A stretch of DNA of 64,000 nt from Myxococcales bacterium (GCA_016699535.1 CP064980.1:1868001-1932000), one strand, 5' to 3'. Positions 27,095 to 36,219 are shown, counted from the stretch's first letter. The notes: generated from the letters alone by a model not told the origin. Numbers and translations are program-made.

Positions 27095-27270
27095 AGCTTT
27101 CCTTTATTTTTATTTGTACGTATCTGCTTTAGAGCAAGTAGCGTGCCAGCTATAAAACAAAGAAAAACAACCTTGATTCGATCGAAGTGTCGCAGAAAAA
27201 TCACAATGAGGTGTATGCGTTTGGATACAGTTCGTTGCAACGTTGTTGCCTTGATGGCGATCCGGTATTT

Positions 27271-27588
27271 CTAAAAAGCGTTGAGCAGCCACATGACTGC
27301 AAGTCCACTTAACAGTGTCCAAACTATTTTTTTAGTGCGTTGAGCAACGACGGTAGCTACAGCGAGCGCAATAACTCGAGCAATGTTGGTTAGTGAAAAT
27401 TCGAGGGTCAAACCCGATTGAAGTGTATAGGCAACCAGGCCGCTGAGCGCAGCAGCCGGTAGAAATTGCAAACCCTGCTTAACGCGGTAAGGCAGACGAT
27501 CGGCCGGGTAGAGGGTTAGAAAACTGGCACGAATGAGTAAAGTTCCGATGGCTACGACAAGGGTGCATAGCCAGGCAAAATTCGTCAT
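27271..27588 (-). CDS. azlD: AzlD-type branched-chain amino acid exporter subunit
   Basis: A 105-residue, four-helix membrane protein, the small partner of AzlC in the exporters of branched-chain and other amino acids. FAWLCTLVVAIGTLLIRASF and VKQGLQFLPAAALSGLVAY are typical of the AzlD family. ATG 27588 overlaps the AzlC stop by 4 bp (ATGA), so the subunits are translationally coupled. The frame is open to 27630 but without family sequence. Confidence 0.9.
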   Translation of the reverse strand: MTNFAWLCTLVVAIGTLLIRASFLTLYPADRLPYRVKQGLQFLPAAALSGLVAYTLQSGLTLEFSLTNIARVIALAVATVVAQRTKKIVWTLLSGLAVMWLLNAF

Positions 27589-28304
27589 GAAGCCTCTTTC
27601 TCTGAGACCGGGACTCGGGACGAGCTCCACATGCCCGCGGCAATGCCAGCGAGGATACCCACCAATAGACCTGTTTTCATGGGTAAGATCGGGGAGAGTC
27701 CAAGTGTGAAGGTTGCAGCAACAAGGGCGGTAAAGACTTGCGGCGAGGTTCTAAGTCCTGGAATGAGCAGTGCGAGGAAAGTTAGTGGCACGGCGAAATC
27801 AAGTCCCCAGGATGCGGGAATGACTGCTCCGATAAGGGCGCCAATGACCGTTACCGCCAGCCATAATCCCCAAAGTGAAAAAGCTACGGTAAGGTAATAC
27901 TTCTGTAGCATGGGACCTGAAAAACCACGGCTTTGCCTAAAGACACTTAGGGCAAAAGCTTGGTCGGTAAGCACATAGGACATGAGCCAGCGCCTTTTTT
28001 TGCTCAATGTAGAAAAGATCTGCCCTATCGAGGCGCTGTACATCATCATACGCAAGTTGATGACCAAGGCAGTTCCAATCACCACAAACCATGGAGCGTG
28101 TGCGTTAAAAAGCTCAAGCATGGCAAGCTGTGCTGCTCCGGCAAATACAAAGACAGAAAGCAGGCCGCTTTCGATCGCGCTAAAACCGATTTCAACAGCG
28201 CGCACACCGGTGACGAGGCCAAAGGGAATGAGACCTAAAATAAGGGGTAGGATGTCTTTTATAGCCGCTTTGTATGGGTTTTCCAGGGCCTCTGATTCAC
28301 TCAT
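27585..28304 (-). CDS. azlC: AzlC-type branched-chain amino acid exporter subunit
   Basis: A 239-residue inner-membrane protein of the AzlC family. Recognisable parts are the N-terminal ILPLILGLIPFGLVTGV, the stretch SVFVFAGAAQLAMLELF, INLRMMMYSASI and the later TDQAFAL. With AzlD it forms an amino-acid exporter. The substrate here is not given by the sequence. The pair is alone on the minus strand, divergent from a metalloprotease-like gene. Confidence 0.92.
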   Translation of the reverse strand: MSESEALENPYKAAIKDILPLILGLIPFGLVTGVRAVEIGFSAIESGLLSVFVFAGAAQLAMLELFNAHAPWFVVIGTALVINLRMMMYSASIGQIFSTLSKKRRWLMSYVLTDQAFALSVFRQSRGFSGPMLQKYYLTVAFSLWGLWLAVTVIGALIGAVIPASWGLDFAVPLTFLALLIPGLRTSPQVFTALVAATFTLGLSPILPMKTGLLVGILAGIAAGMWSSSRVPVSEKEAS

Positions 28305-28388
28305 GGGAGCCAGGCGATACCACGACAGGCCTTTCTAGGAAAGTTCTCCTTTTACGCACAAAAAGACCTCGCATGTTAAGGTCTTATC

Positions 28389-28946
28389 ATGAGTGCACAG
28401 AAAGATACGCGCTGTGATCAACTGGTAAAGGAGCTGACGCTTCGCTATCCAAGTTTCGCGTTAATTTCAAAGCAGCAAAGTACGGTATGCCGCATGATTG
28501 ATTTTGCTCTTCGTGTTGTGACACTGAATATGAATCGAAGTTTTATGATTGATGTTGTCACAACACTTGGCCAAGTCATTTACTTGCCTCGGGATTGGTC
28601 GAAACGAAGCGATGCCGAGCGATACGCTGTTTTACGACATGAAGCTGTTCATCTTGAACAGTTTTCCCGCCTGGGCTTTTTTGTTATGGCGGTGGTCTAT
28701 GTGTTTGTTTTCTTCCCGTTTGGACTGGCTTGGGGTAGAGCAAGGCTTGAATGGCAAGCATACGAGGAGACCATGCGTGTACACAGCGAGCTCTATGGCA
28801 TACGAGCTCTAGAGCAAGATGCATTTCGAAGGAAGCTCGTGCGTTTGTTTACTGGGCCGGCTTACGGTTGGATGTGGCCCTTCCCACGTACGATTGAGCG
28901 TTGGTATGACAAGAGCCTAAGCAGTATTCGTGGGGATTCGAATTGA
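28389..28946 (+). CDS. Membrane protein with HExxH-like motif, hypothetical
   Basis: A 185-residue protein I do not recognise. About residue 80 it has YAVLRHEAVHLEQF, an H-E-x-x-H motif of the kind found in zinc peptidases, followed at once by a membrane helix (FFVMAVVYVFVFFPFGLAW) and then RLEWQAYEETMRVH, which could hold the third ligand (Glu). A zinc-dependent membrane-linked hydrolase is therefore possible, but no family can be named. It is followed by an imperfect inverted repeat. Confidence 0.7.
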   Translation: MSAQKDTRCDQLVKELTLRYPSFALISKQQSTVCRMIDFALRVVTLNMNRSFMIDVVTTLGQVIYLPRDWSKRSDAERYAVLRHEAVHLEQFSRLGFFVMAVVYVFVFFPFGLAWGRARLEWQAYEETMRVHSELYGIRALEQDAFRRKLVRLFTGPAYGWMWPFPRTIERWYDKSLSSIRGDSN

Positions 28947-28948
28947 CA

Positions 28949-29015
28949 AAAATGGCAATGTTTTGTTCAAAATCTGCCAAAAAAGTCCTTTTTTTGCTGA
29001 AAATGTTGCCATTTT
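28949..29015. repeat. Imperfect inverted repeat after the HExxH gene
   Basis: AAAATGGCAA (28949-28958) is complementary to TTGCCATTTT (29006-29015), and TTTT/AAAA further inward also pairs, with two mismatches between. The left arm starts just after the stop codon. The beginning TGACAAAAATGGCAATGTTTT strongly resembles the beginning of the hairpin at 13441-13460 (TGACAAAACTGGCATGTTTT), so the two may be copies of one element. Confidence 0.5.
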
Positions 29016-29049
29016 CCACTCTTCGCCATAGATAAAGTGAGTTGTCATC

Positions 29050-29898
29050 ATGTCAGCAGAAGCTCAACAACTCAGCATCAAAGACCTTGTAGGCTCCCTC
29101 CGTCGACGTAGTGCTCATATGCCATACGAGATTGGTGTCTTTGTCGCGCTCGAAACCTGTGAGCAGATCCAACGTTCACCGTCTACGGTCGATAGTAATC
29201 GTGTCCTTGTGGGCGTGGACGGTCATATACAAATCCAGGGGCAGGGCATACAGGCCGAGCAGCATCGAGTCGCACGCTCGGTGGTGGAGATGTTGGGCGA
29301 GCTTTTATTGGCTGCAGCTCCGGGAGTGCCTGAAAACATCGTGGCCCTGGTTGAGTCTGCACGCAAAAGTACCGTCTCGGATCTGAACGTTTTGCGAGAC
29401 GATTTGCTAAGTCGCCTTGTGCCCTTAAATCGGCAAGCCTCTCGCCGGATCTTAGCGCGTCTTTTGCGAGAAGCCGCGCGCGATACAAGTTTGCCAAAAG
29501 GTCTATCTCGCTTCGATCAGGAAGCGGCGGAAAGCACTGAGAGTCCGAGAGATATCATTTCGGATATTGATGATCTTTTGGATTCACTGCCTCCAGCCGC
29601 TCCTCCAGAAGAAAAACTTCCTGGCGGAGTTGCGGACAGTATGCGCAAGGATAATACGGGATCCTACCTTCGCACCGATGACGATTCCCCTCGTCCTTTT
29701 GCTCGAAAAAGCAGTGCTCCGCCTCCCAGTCCCAGTGAACAGTCGAGCGCGCCAAAGCTCAATAGAAGCGATTGGCCCGATGAAGCCCCCGAGCTACCCC
29801 TTCGAGGCAGCTCGATGCGATATAAAATCTTGTTTTGGTCCTTTGCAGCAGTGGCTGCGCTCGCCATTGCAACAGGAACCATTCTGTTATTGCGATAG
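29050..29898 (+). CDS. Tail-anchored hypothetical protein with degenerate kinase-like N-terminus
   Basis: A 282-residue protein. The N-terminal ~140 residues (SLRRRSAHMPYEIGVFVALE, then VGVDGHIQIQG and later helical repeats) resemble the degenerate Ser/Thr-kinase-like or adaptor domains common in myxobacteria, without any catalytic motif; this likeness is from memory and weak. A disordered Pro/Ser/Asp-rich middle follows, then a C-terminal membrane helix (ILFWSFAAVAALAIATGTIL) ending the protein, so it is tail-anchored with its bulk in the cytoplasm. Function unknown. Confidence 0.75.
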   Translation: MSAEAQQLSIKDLVGSLRRRSAHMPYEIGVFVALETCEQIQRSPSTVDSNRVLVGVDGHIQIQGQGIQAEQHRVARSVVEMLGELLLAAAPGVPENIVALVESARKSTVSDLNVLRDDLLSRLVPLNRQASRRILARLLREAARDTSLPKGLSRFDQEAAESTESPRDIISDIDDLLDSLPPAAPPEEKLPGGVADSMRKDNTGSYLRTDDDSPRPFARKSSAPPPSPSEQSSAPKLNRSDWPDEAPELPLRGSSMRYKILFWSFAAVAALAIATGTILLLR

Positions 29899-30046
29899 GG
29901 TTGGTGTGGCCAGCTTGCATATTGCATAAATAGTCATTTCATCAACTTCAGAAAAAGTTCATGGGTGCTCAGACACTCCGCCTCTTTAACCTATAATTTT
30001 CATCGAGTTGCATCTTGAAAAAAGGATGCTACCTTTTGTAGACAAT

Positions 30047-30063
30047 GTAGGTTTTTTACCTAC
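30047..30063. promoter_or_regulatory. Short inverted repeat just upstream of a lipoprotein gene
   Basis: GTAGGT (30047-30052), five T and ACCTAC (30058-30063) form a perfect palindrome ending 18 bp before the start codon. A second overlapping one, CTAC-N5-GTAG, lies immediately upstream. This could be an operator or a 5'-UTR hairpin. A TATAAT hexamer is present at 29992-29997. Confidence 0.35.
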
Positions 30064-30081
30064 TGTAGAAAGAGTGTTTTC

Positions 30082-30969
30082 ATGTATCGAATCCCCCTCC
30101 TATTGTTTGTTTGCTCGGTTGCTTTAACTGGGTGCAATGCTTCAGTGGATTTAGTGGAAGGCAGTTCCAATCAGTCTAAAGGCAAGGAAGCGATTCGTAT
30201 TGATTTCCCTGAGTATGACTGTGGAGCCGGACAAAGCGAAACAGCGATGGTCCATGTGAATTTGACGTGGACCGGCGATCCTATTGAAGACAATTACTTG
30301 CATTTGACCTACAAGTTGATTTTTGCCGATGAAAGTACTTCCGAAACAACACAGAGCTTTCCAAAGGATGATATCAATAGCGGCGACTCATTTGAAACAA
30401 ATTTGGGTATTTTTCTAGGAGCTTTGGGCAAGAATGTGACTGCCATTGTCATTCCGAGTTTACCACCGCAACTGACTCTTGAACAAACTGAGCTTTTCTA
30501 CGGAATGTGTGTGGATGCTGTAGATGCGTCAATCGAACGCAACAGCAATGTAAACGAGACAGTTGTTATTCCAGAACGTAAATGTGCCTATGACAATGCC
30601 TTTGTGGGTTTCTCTATCGATCCATACTCCTATGGAGTTACAAAAGGGGAGTCGACTTTGTACCAAATAAGTGTCGAAAGTTCTGGTGAACTAACAGCAC
30701 ACGAATCGATTGTAGTCGAACCCGAGGATGCTCAATATACATACCATTACGGTAGTCGCGTTCCTGATGATATGGACAAAATCATAATAAAAGGTGTCTG
30801 GCCGAAGCAATTTGCTCCTTCCATTCACCTTGGTCACAGAGGCCCACTGACAGGGATAATTTTTAATTCTTGGTTGGAAAATATCGGCTTGACTTGTGCT
30901 GTGGAATACCGAAACGACTTGAAGGGAGCTAATGCAGCAAATCCCAGTCCACTGACAAGTATTTTCTAG
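30082..30969 (+). CDS. Putative lipoprotein, hypothetical
   Basis: A 295-residue lipoprotein with a clear signal peptide and lipobox (LLLFVCSVALTGC). The mature part has no recognised domain; it looks beta-rich and acidic, with a few cysteines (YDCGAG, FYGMCVD, ERKCAYD, LTCAVEY) that may form disulphides. It stands alone, with an inverted repeat before it and the convergent phosphomannomutase gene after it. Confidence 0.78.
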   Translation: MYRIPLLLFVCSVALTGCNASVDLVEGSSNQSKGKEAIRIDFPEYDCGAGQSETAMVHVNLTWTGDPIEDNYLHLTYKLIFADESTSETTQSFPKDDINSGDSFETNLGIFLGALGKNVTAIVIPSLPPQLTLEQTELFYGMCVDAVDASIERNSNVNETVVIPERKCAYDNAFVGFSIDPYSYGVTKGESTLYQISVESSGELTAHESIVVEPEDAQYTYHYGSRVPDDMDKIIIKGVWPKQFAPSIHLGHRGPLTGIIFNSWLENIGLTCAVEYRNDLKGANAANPSPLTSIF

Positions 30970-31002
30970 TGCAATTTTTCGATGCAGGTTTGAAAATACT
31001 CT

Positions 31003-32355
31003 CTAGTTTCTGGCTTGCTTGACGACGGATTCTACTTCGTTGCGAATGGCTGATAGGGCTTCTTTTGTGGCAGCTTCGAATCGTAGGACGAGGACGGGTT
31101 GGGTGTTTGATGCGCGCACCAGGCCCCAGCCTTGTTCAAACAGAATTCGTACGCCATCGATGTCGATAACTTCTTTTTTGCCTTTGTAGTGTGCTTTGAC
31201 ACGCTCAACGACATCGAATTTTTGATCGTCTGGGCAGTCGACACGAATTTCCGGTGTGGCGTAGGTCACGGGTACATCGGCAATGAGTTCGTGAAGGGCT
31301 TTATCTTCTCGGGATAAAATTTCGACTAAGCGAAGTGCGGTATAGATTGCATCGTCAAACCCAAAGTAGCGATCGGCATAAAAAACGTGGCCACTCATCT
31401 CGCCAGCGAGCAAGGCCTTTTCCTCTTTCATCTTTTTCTTGATCAAAGAGTGCCCGGTTTTCCACAGAATTCCGCGACCACCATGTTTTGCAATGTCATC
31501 GTATAGCGTCTGAGAGGCTTTCACTTCGCTGATGATGGTTGCTCCGGGATGCGTTTTTAAAAGGGCACGGGAGAGCAAGATGAGAAGCTTGTCGCCCCAG
31601 ATGATCTCGCCATTGGCGTCGATGACGCCAATGCGATCGGCATCGCCGTCAAAGGCAATACCAAGGTCGTAGTGTTGCGATTTGACGCGCGTGATGAGTG
31701 CCTCAAGGTTTTCCGGCATGGAGGGATCGGGATGGTGATTTGGAAAAGCGCCGTCCATGGAGCAGAACATGGGATCGGGTTCAAGCCCAACGGCATGCAT
31801 AGCTGCAAGCGCGGTAGGGCCGCCTGCGCCATTTCCAGCATCGATGGCGAAACGAATGCGTTTGCCCTTGATGTCAAAATTGCCTTTCATGTAGCCCGCA
31901 TAGGCCGGAATGGCATCGACTTCTTCGAGTCCGCCTTTTGCAGGCAGCTCAAAATCCTGCTTTTCAATCATCTCGCGCAAGGTCTGAATGTCTTTGCCGT
32001 AAAGGGTGCTCTTGCCCGACATGAGCTTAAAGCCATTGTCGTTTGGAGGATTGTGGCTGCCGGTGATTTGTACGCCACCATCAAGATTAAAATGAAAGAC
32101 CGAAAAATACATCAGCGGTGTTGGTCCGACGCCGATATCGAGAAGATGAATACCGGTTTCAAGTAGGCCGTCACGAAGAGCTGTATGCAATCGGGGGGAG
32201 CTCATTCTGCAATCGCGACCTAGAACGATTTTAGCTGCTCCTTTGCGTTTCAAAAAGGTTCCAACCGCTCGGCCTAGGTCTTTAACAAAGGCATCGGGCA
32301 TGTCGTGTTCGGCCACACCACGGATGTCGTATTCACGGAAAATACTTGGGTTCAT
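31003..32355 (-). CDS. manB: Phosphomannomutase/phosphoglucomutase
   Basis: A 450-residue alpha-D-phosphohexomutase (AlgC/ManB type) that converts mannose-6-P to mannose-1-P and probably glucose-6-P likewise, feeding sugar nucleotides for polysaccharide and LPS. Motifs in order: substrate entry SIFREYDIRGVAE; phosphoserine loop TGSHNPPNDNG; metal-binding DGDADRIG; sugar-binding GEMSGHVFY; and phosphate-binding RASNTQPVLVLRFEA. I start at ATG 32355 (MNPSIFREYDIRG); the frame is open to 32391. It is directly downstream of manC on the same strand, the expected pair for GDP-mannose synthesis. Confidence 0.94.
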   Translation of the reverse strand: MNPSIFREYDIRGVAEHDMPDAFVKDLGRAVGTFLKRKGAAKIVLGRDCRMSSPRLHTALRDGLLETGIHLLDIGVGPTPLMYFSVFHFNLDGGVQITGSHNPPNDNGFKLMSGKSTLYGKDIQTLREMIEKQDFELPAKGGLEEVDAIPAYAGYMKGNFDIKGKRIRFAIDAGNGAGGPTALAAMHAVGLEPDPMFCSMDGAFPNHHPDPSMPENLEALITRVKSQHYDLGIAFDGDADRIGVIDANGEIIWGDKLLILLSRALLKTHPGATIISEVKASQTLYDDIAKHGGRGILWKTGHSLIKKKMKEEKALLAGEMSGHVFYADRYFGFDDAIYTALRLVEILSREDKALHELIADVPVTYATPEIRVDCPDDQKFDVVERVKAHYKGKKEVIDIDGVRILFEQGWGLVRASNTQPVLVLRFEAATKEALSAIRNEVESVVKQARN

Positions 32356-32415
32356 GTGTTGTGCCGTACTCCAATTTTGAGCTGAAAACAACTGACAAAA
32401 AGCAGTCGAGTTGCT

Positions 32416-33490
32416 TTACAGAACTTTTTCTTTTTTTGCTTCGATGAGCTGTTTGACTATTTCTCGGACATCTTGAGCGCGATGTTTGGGCATGACGAGC
32501 AAAGCGTCCTTTGTATCAACTATAACAAGATCCTCAAGTCCGACGACCGCGATAATTTTATCGTCAAGACCTTTGATGTAGCAGCCTTTGCTGTCGTGTA
32601 GGACTGTGCCGCTGTGGACGACATTTTCGTGAGCGTCTTTGGCGCCTAGCTCCCAGGCACTTCGCCAGCTGCCGACATCGGACCAAGCAAAGGAAGCGGG
32701 AATGCAAGCGATGTTTTTTGTTTTCTCCATGACTCCGTTGTCAATGGAAATGCTGGGCACGCTTGGATACAGAGCCGATACTTTTGCTTTTTCCTCGCCG
32801 TTGGCGGCTGCTTTTTCGAATTGTGCCAAGGCCTCAGATAGTTCAGGTAAGTGCTTTTTGATCTCCTCGAGGAGGATGGCAGCTTTGAAGAAAAACATGC
32901 CACTGTTCCAAAGATAGTTCCCATCTTTGAGATAGCCTTCAGCTGTTTTTTGATCGGGTTTTTCAACAAAGCGGCTTACGGCATGAATACCTGGCTTCTG
33001 CTCTGAAGCGATTTGAATGTAACCAAAACCAGTCTCAGGATAGCTTGGTTTTAAGCCAATGGTGACAATGTTTCCATCTTCCGCGTGATTCAAAGCGAGC
33101 TCGAGTTTTGCGCGGTATTCTGCTGGATCGCCGATATGTTGATCCGAAGGTAAGACGGCAAGAACCGCATCTTTATTTTCCTTAGTGCATGGCTTGCTCC
33201 CAGCCCACGCAAAGGAGCGGTGTTTCGGCCTACAGGTTCAGCTAGGATTTGTGCTTTGGGTACCTGCGGTAGCTGAGCGCATACGGCATCGACTAGATGT
33301 TGCCCAGTCACGACGAAAACATTTTGTGGAGGGATAAGGGGCTAATACGATCCACGGTTTGTTGGAGTAAGGATTGAGCGCTGTTGCCAAGACAGAGCAG
33401 TTGTTTGGGATTCGTCTTGCGCGATAGAGGCCAGAAGCGTGTTCCAGAACCTCCTGCCATGATCAGAGCAAATCGATTTTCCTTCGCCAT
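32416..33490 (-). CDS. manC: Mannose-1-phosphate guanylyltransferase (two frameshifts)
   Basis: A GDP-mannose pyrophosphorylase in three open stretches: 33308-33490, 33090-33311 and 32416-33093. It starts ALIMAGGSGTRFWPLSRKTN with the nucleotidyl-binding loop, then NPKQLLCL, AEPVGRNTAP, the FVEKPDQKTAEGYL signature and LWNSGMFFF. One missing base in GGGG 33338-33341 would give ISPLIPPQNVFVVTGQH, and one missing near 33176-33184 would give KENKDAVLAVLPSDQH, both good family sequence. With these repairs the enzyme is full length (~358 residues), lacking the fused isomerase part of long ManC proteins. It pairs with the phosphomannomutase. Confidence 0.9.
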
Positions 33491-33502
33491 CTTTCCTCGC
33501 TT

Positions 33503-34309
33503 CTAGCTAAGATTACTTCCCCACCAGATTAGGAAAACACCCAAAGGGAAAAGGTACAATGAAAAGCCCCAAAAATGGCCCTGTATCAAGATCCTGCGTA
33601 GCAATAGCAGGGCGATATAGCCTGAAATAAATGCGATCAATGCTCCGATCAGCGCGTCATGTGAAAAAAGTCGCTCAGGCGAAGCACCCAAGCCTTCGAG
33701 AAGGGTGGCGCCGAGAATTGCAGGAATGGATATTAAAAAAGAAAAACGGAAGGCTTCAACCGCAGGGACGCCTAAAAACATTGCGCAGGCGATGGTGCTG
33801 CCACTTCGACTGATTCCGGGTGTGACTGCAAGGCCCTGCGCTATTCCGATCCACAACGCATACTGCCAGCTTAGTTTTCGCGTTCCCTTTTTTTTCGCAC
33901 GCAGTGCAAATAGCGTTGTAGCCGTAAGGCAAAAACATAAACCAAGGGTCTGCGGTTCATGCATCCACTGCTCGACGTGGCTTTTCAGCATCATTCCAAC
34001 AAGAGCGGTGGCTAGCGACGCCAAGGTGATGGCTATCAGCAGCTCCAAGGAAATGAGTTCGTCAGGCGCTTTAGGTTTACCGCGCAACAGTTCGCTGATT
34101 TTTGTAAAAATGCTCGTTATATCTTTGCGGAATACCACAAGGGTTGCTGAAAGCGTGCCGATGTGTAGCGCAATGACCAAGGCAAGCGACATGTTCTTGA
34201 CCGGCATAAACAACGCCAGCGTTGCAACATGGCCGCTGCTGGACACAGGAAAAAACTCGGTGAAGCCTTGAAGTACACCCAAAGCAAGCAGGGGCAGAAA
34301 TGCTAACAT
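33503..34309 (-). CDS. uppP: Undecaprenyl-diphosphatase UppP/BacA
   Basis: A 268-residue inner-membrane phosphatase that recycles undecaprenyl pyrophosphate, the lipid carrier of peptidoglycan and surface polysaccharide. The two catalytic loops are GFTEFFPVSSSGH near the N-terminus and PGISRSGSTIACAMFLG in the second half. Eight or so hydrophobic helices fit the family. I start at ATG 34309 (MLAFLPLLALGVLQG); the frame is open to 34483 without family sequence. It precedes manC on the same strand (12 bp), consistent with surface-glycan synthesis. Confidence 0.94.
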   Translation of the reverse strand: MLAFLPLLALGVLQGFTEFFPVSSSGHVATLALFMPVKNMSLALVIALHIGTLSATLVVFRKDITSIFTKISELLRGKPKAPDELISLELLIAITLASLATALVGMMLKSHVEQWMHEPQTLGLCFCLTATTLFALRAKKKGTRKLSWQYALWIGIAQGLAVTPGISRSGSTIACAMFLGVPAVEAFRFSFLISIPAILGATLLEGLGASPERLFSHDALIGALIAFISGYIALLLLRRILIQGHFWGFSLYLFPLGVFLIWWGSNLS

Positions 34310-34575
34310 AGTGAAGTTTCGAACAGGCCGGGAAACTAAACCCAGAGTAGCCCAGTGTCTATTCAGATCGACCTTCCACCCGCCCACTCTGTAATTTTCC
34401 TCTCCTGCCAAACAAGCCACCTTTGTCGCAACGCGGCTTGTTGTGCGTCCCAGTAACAGGGCAAGGAGCTGAGCCCGGGGCAATCAAAAGCTCGCGAAAA
34501 GCCCTGGCAGCTAAAAGATCTGTTTGCAAAACAAAAACAATGCAACTCTTGCTCCGGCTATGGTAGCCACCTAAC

Positions 34576-34746
34576 ATGCGAGTAGTTCAACCCGAAGGCT
34601 TTCAGGGGTGTGTCACAAGGCAGGACGATGCGATGCAAGGACAAAAGCCGCAGCGTGAGCACTGTGTCGAGCGTGCGCTGGCGCAGCGTGAGCACTGTGT
34701 CGAGCGTGCGCTGGCGCGGCGCGAGCTCTACATGGACGAGATTTAG
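34576..34746 (+). CDS. Possible small protein (56 aa) with tandem repeat, abutting the MCE gene
   Basis: An open stretch of 56 codons whose TAG directly touches the ATG of the MCE-domain gene. It holds the two 33-bp repeats, which keep frame and read QREHCVERALA twice, then RRELYMDEI. The charged, helical look and in-frame repeat unit (11 residues) favour a real small protein, but no Shine-Dalgarno sequence is evident and nothing similar is known to me. The rest of 34310-34575 holds no convincing gene; on the plus strand an interrupted Cys-rich stretch ending CNSCSGYGSHLTCE is visible. Confidence 0.35.
   Translation: MRVVQPEGFQGCVTRQDDAMQGQKPQREHCVERALAQREHCVERALARRELYMDEI
34650..34715. repeat. 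Tandem 33-bp repeat, two perfect copies
   Basis: The unit beginning GCAGCGTGAGCACTGTGTCG is present twice without change (34650-34682 and 34683-34715), and a short degenerate third start (GCGGCGCGAGC) follows. Unit length is a multiple of three. It lies 32 bp before the start of the MCE gene. Confidence 0.9.
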
Positions 34747-36219
34747 ATGGTAGATAGTTGGAAAGCTGTCCGTGTTGGCTTGCTCGTTGTGGTGGTTGGC
34801 ATCGCGAGTTATGTCACTTACCGCCTTGTTGATGAGACTGCGGGCAATGGCGATGAATATACCGTTTGGGCTGTGTTTGATGATGTTCAGGGCTTAGTCG
34901 AAAAATCACGCGTGCTCGTGGCCGGTATTCAAGTTGGATACATTCAGAAGATTCGGTTGTGGGGATCGCGTGCCCGCGTTGATATTCGTATCCACGGTAA
35001 TGTTAAGCTTCACTCGGATGCCTATGTGATGCGAAGGAGCGCGTCTATTTTGGGCGAGACTATCTTGGTTGTCGTGCCAGGGAGTGCGGACCAAGAACGG
35101 CTTAAAAATGGCGATCAAATTGCTGCGCTAAAGGGCGCTTCTGATACGAGCGACATCATCGCGAACGTTGCGGACATAAGTGATTCCATACGCAAAGTTT
35201 CGCACCAGCTGGAGCATGCTTTTGGCGGAGATGAGGCTGGTCAGCAAATGTCCAGTGCTTTAAGAAATCTAACGGAAGCCTTAGAAGCGGCGAACCGCAC
35301 GATTTCTGAGAACGAACACGCGATTGGTAATACATTGAAAAATGTTGAATCGATTACGGAAGATGCCGCACCCAAATTAGCTCGAATTTTAAATAATATT
35401 GATCTGGTGACCAAAGACGTAAGCAACTACGTCAAAGAAAATGGAGAGGGTGACAAGGCTGGAGGAATTGGCGATACACTTGCCACCATCAACCGTGCTT
35501 CTCACGAACTTGAAAGTGTGCTCAAGGATGTCGAAGAGGTGAGCGATCGGACGGCGCGTGGTGAAGGCACCATCGGACGCTTAACCAGTGATGAGACCTT
35601 GATTGATGAAGTAGAGGGCGTGGTCAACGACGTTGGCGATTTTGTAGGCGGGATTTCACGACTGCAAACGATCGTGAGTCTTCGTAGCGAGTACAATTTC
35701 TTGGCCAATACCTTTAAGAGCTACGTTCAGCTTCGCCTTCAACCTCGTGAAGATCGGTATTATCTTTTTGAGTTAATTGACGATCCACGCGGTCTTACGC
35801 AGTTCTCGCAAACTACGGTCCGTACGAGCCCGCCGCTTGATGGGGAACCTTCAAATTATACCCAGACTCAAGTCACCACACGCGATGCGTTCCGCTTTTC
35901 CTTGATGTTTGCCAAACGTATTCATTTTGCCACCTTTCGTTTTGGTATTTTGGAATCAACAGGTGGTGTGAGCGTGCTGTTTCATTTGCTTGATGACCGT
36001 TTGGAAATGACAAACGACTTGTTTGCTTTTGGCGAGCAAGCCATGCCGCGGTTGCGCACGAGGATTGCTATGGAAGTAGTTAATCGTTTTTGGATTTTGG
36101 GTGGTCTCGACGATTATCTGAACGATACGCGTGATATGTTCTTTGGCGCCCAATTGCGCTTTAATGATGAGGATCTGAAGAACATCTTGCCATTTGCCGG
36201 CGGCGTTCCTGCCAGGTAG
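34747..36219 (+). CDS. MCE/MlaD-domain protein with C-terminal barrel-like region
   Basis: A 490-residue envelope protein. A short N-terminal membrane helix (VGLLVVVVGIASYVTYRLV) anchors an MCE domain (about residues 38-115: YTVWAVFDDVQGLVEKSRV, VAGIQVGYIQKI, SASILGETILVVVPGS) of the kind that handles phospholipids between membranes. A long helical region follows (about 130-310, probably the needle or barrel of MCE assemblies). The final ~170 residues are beta-rich (RSEYNFLANTFKSYVQLRLQ) and resemble an outer-membrane or periplasmic beta domain seen in deltaproteobacterial MlaD proteins. No MlaE/MlaF partners lie nearby. An EI24-type membrane protein follows 5 bp later. Confidence 0.87.
   Translation: MVDSWKAVRVGLLVVVVGIASYVTYRLVDETAGNGDEYTVWAVFDDVQGLVEKSRVLVAGIQVGYIQKIRLWGSRARVDIRIHGNVKLHSDAYVMRRSASILGETILVVVPGSADQERLKNGDQIAALKGASDTSDIIANVADISDSIRKVSHQLEHAFGGDEAGQQMSSALRNLTEALEAANRTISENEHAIGNTLKNVESITEDAAPKLARILNNIDLVTKDVSNYVKENGEGDKAGGIGDTLATINRASHELESVLKDVEEVSDRTARGEGTIGRLTSDETLIDEVEGVVNDVGDFVGGISRLQTIVSLRSEYNFLANTFKSYVQLRLQPREDRYYLFELIDDPRGLTQFSQTTVRTSPPLDGEPSNYTQTQVTTRDAFRFSLMFAKRIHFATFRFGILESTGGVSVLFHLLDDRLEMTNDLFAFGEQAMPRLRTRIAMEVVNRFWILGGLDDYLNDTRDMFFGAQLRFNDEDLKNILPFAGGVPAR

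Noticed and set aside
34359..34577. Minus-strand 72-residue ORF upstream of uppP
   Set aside because: It has no signal, domain, start site or family resemblance and overlaps the uppP leader; nothing supports translation.
34650..34715. CRISPR-like repeat
   Set aside because: The two 33-bp copies are directly adjacent with no spacer, so this is a plain tandem duplication.
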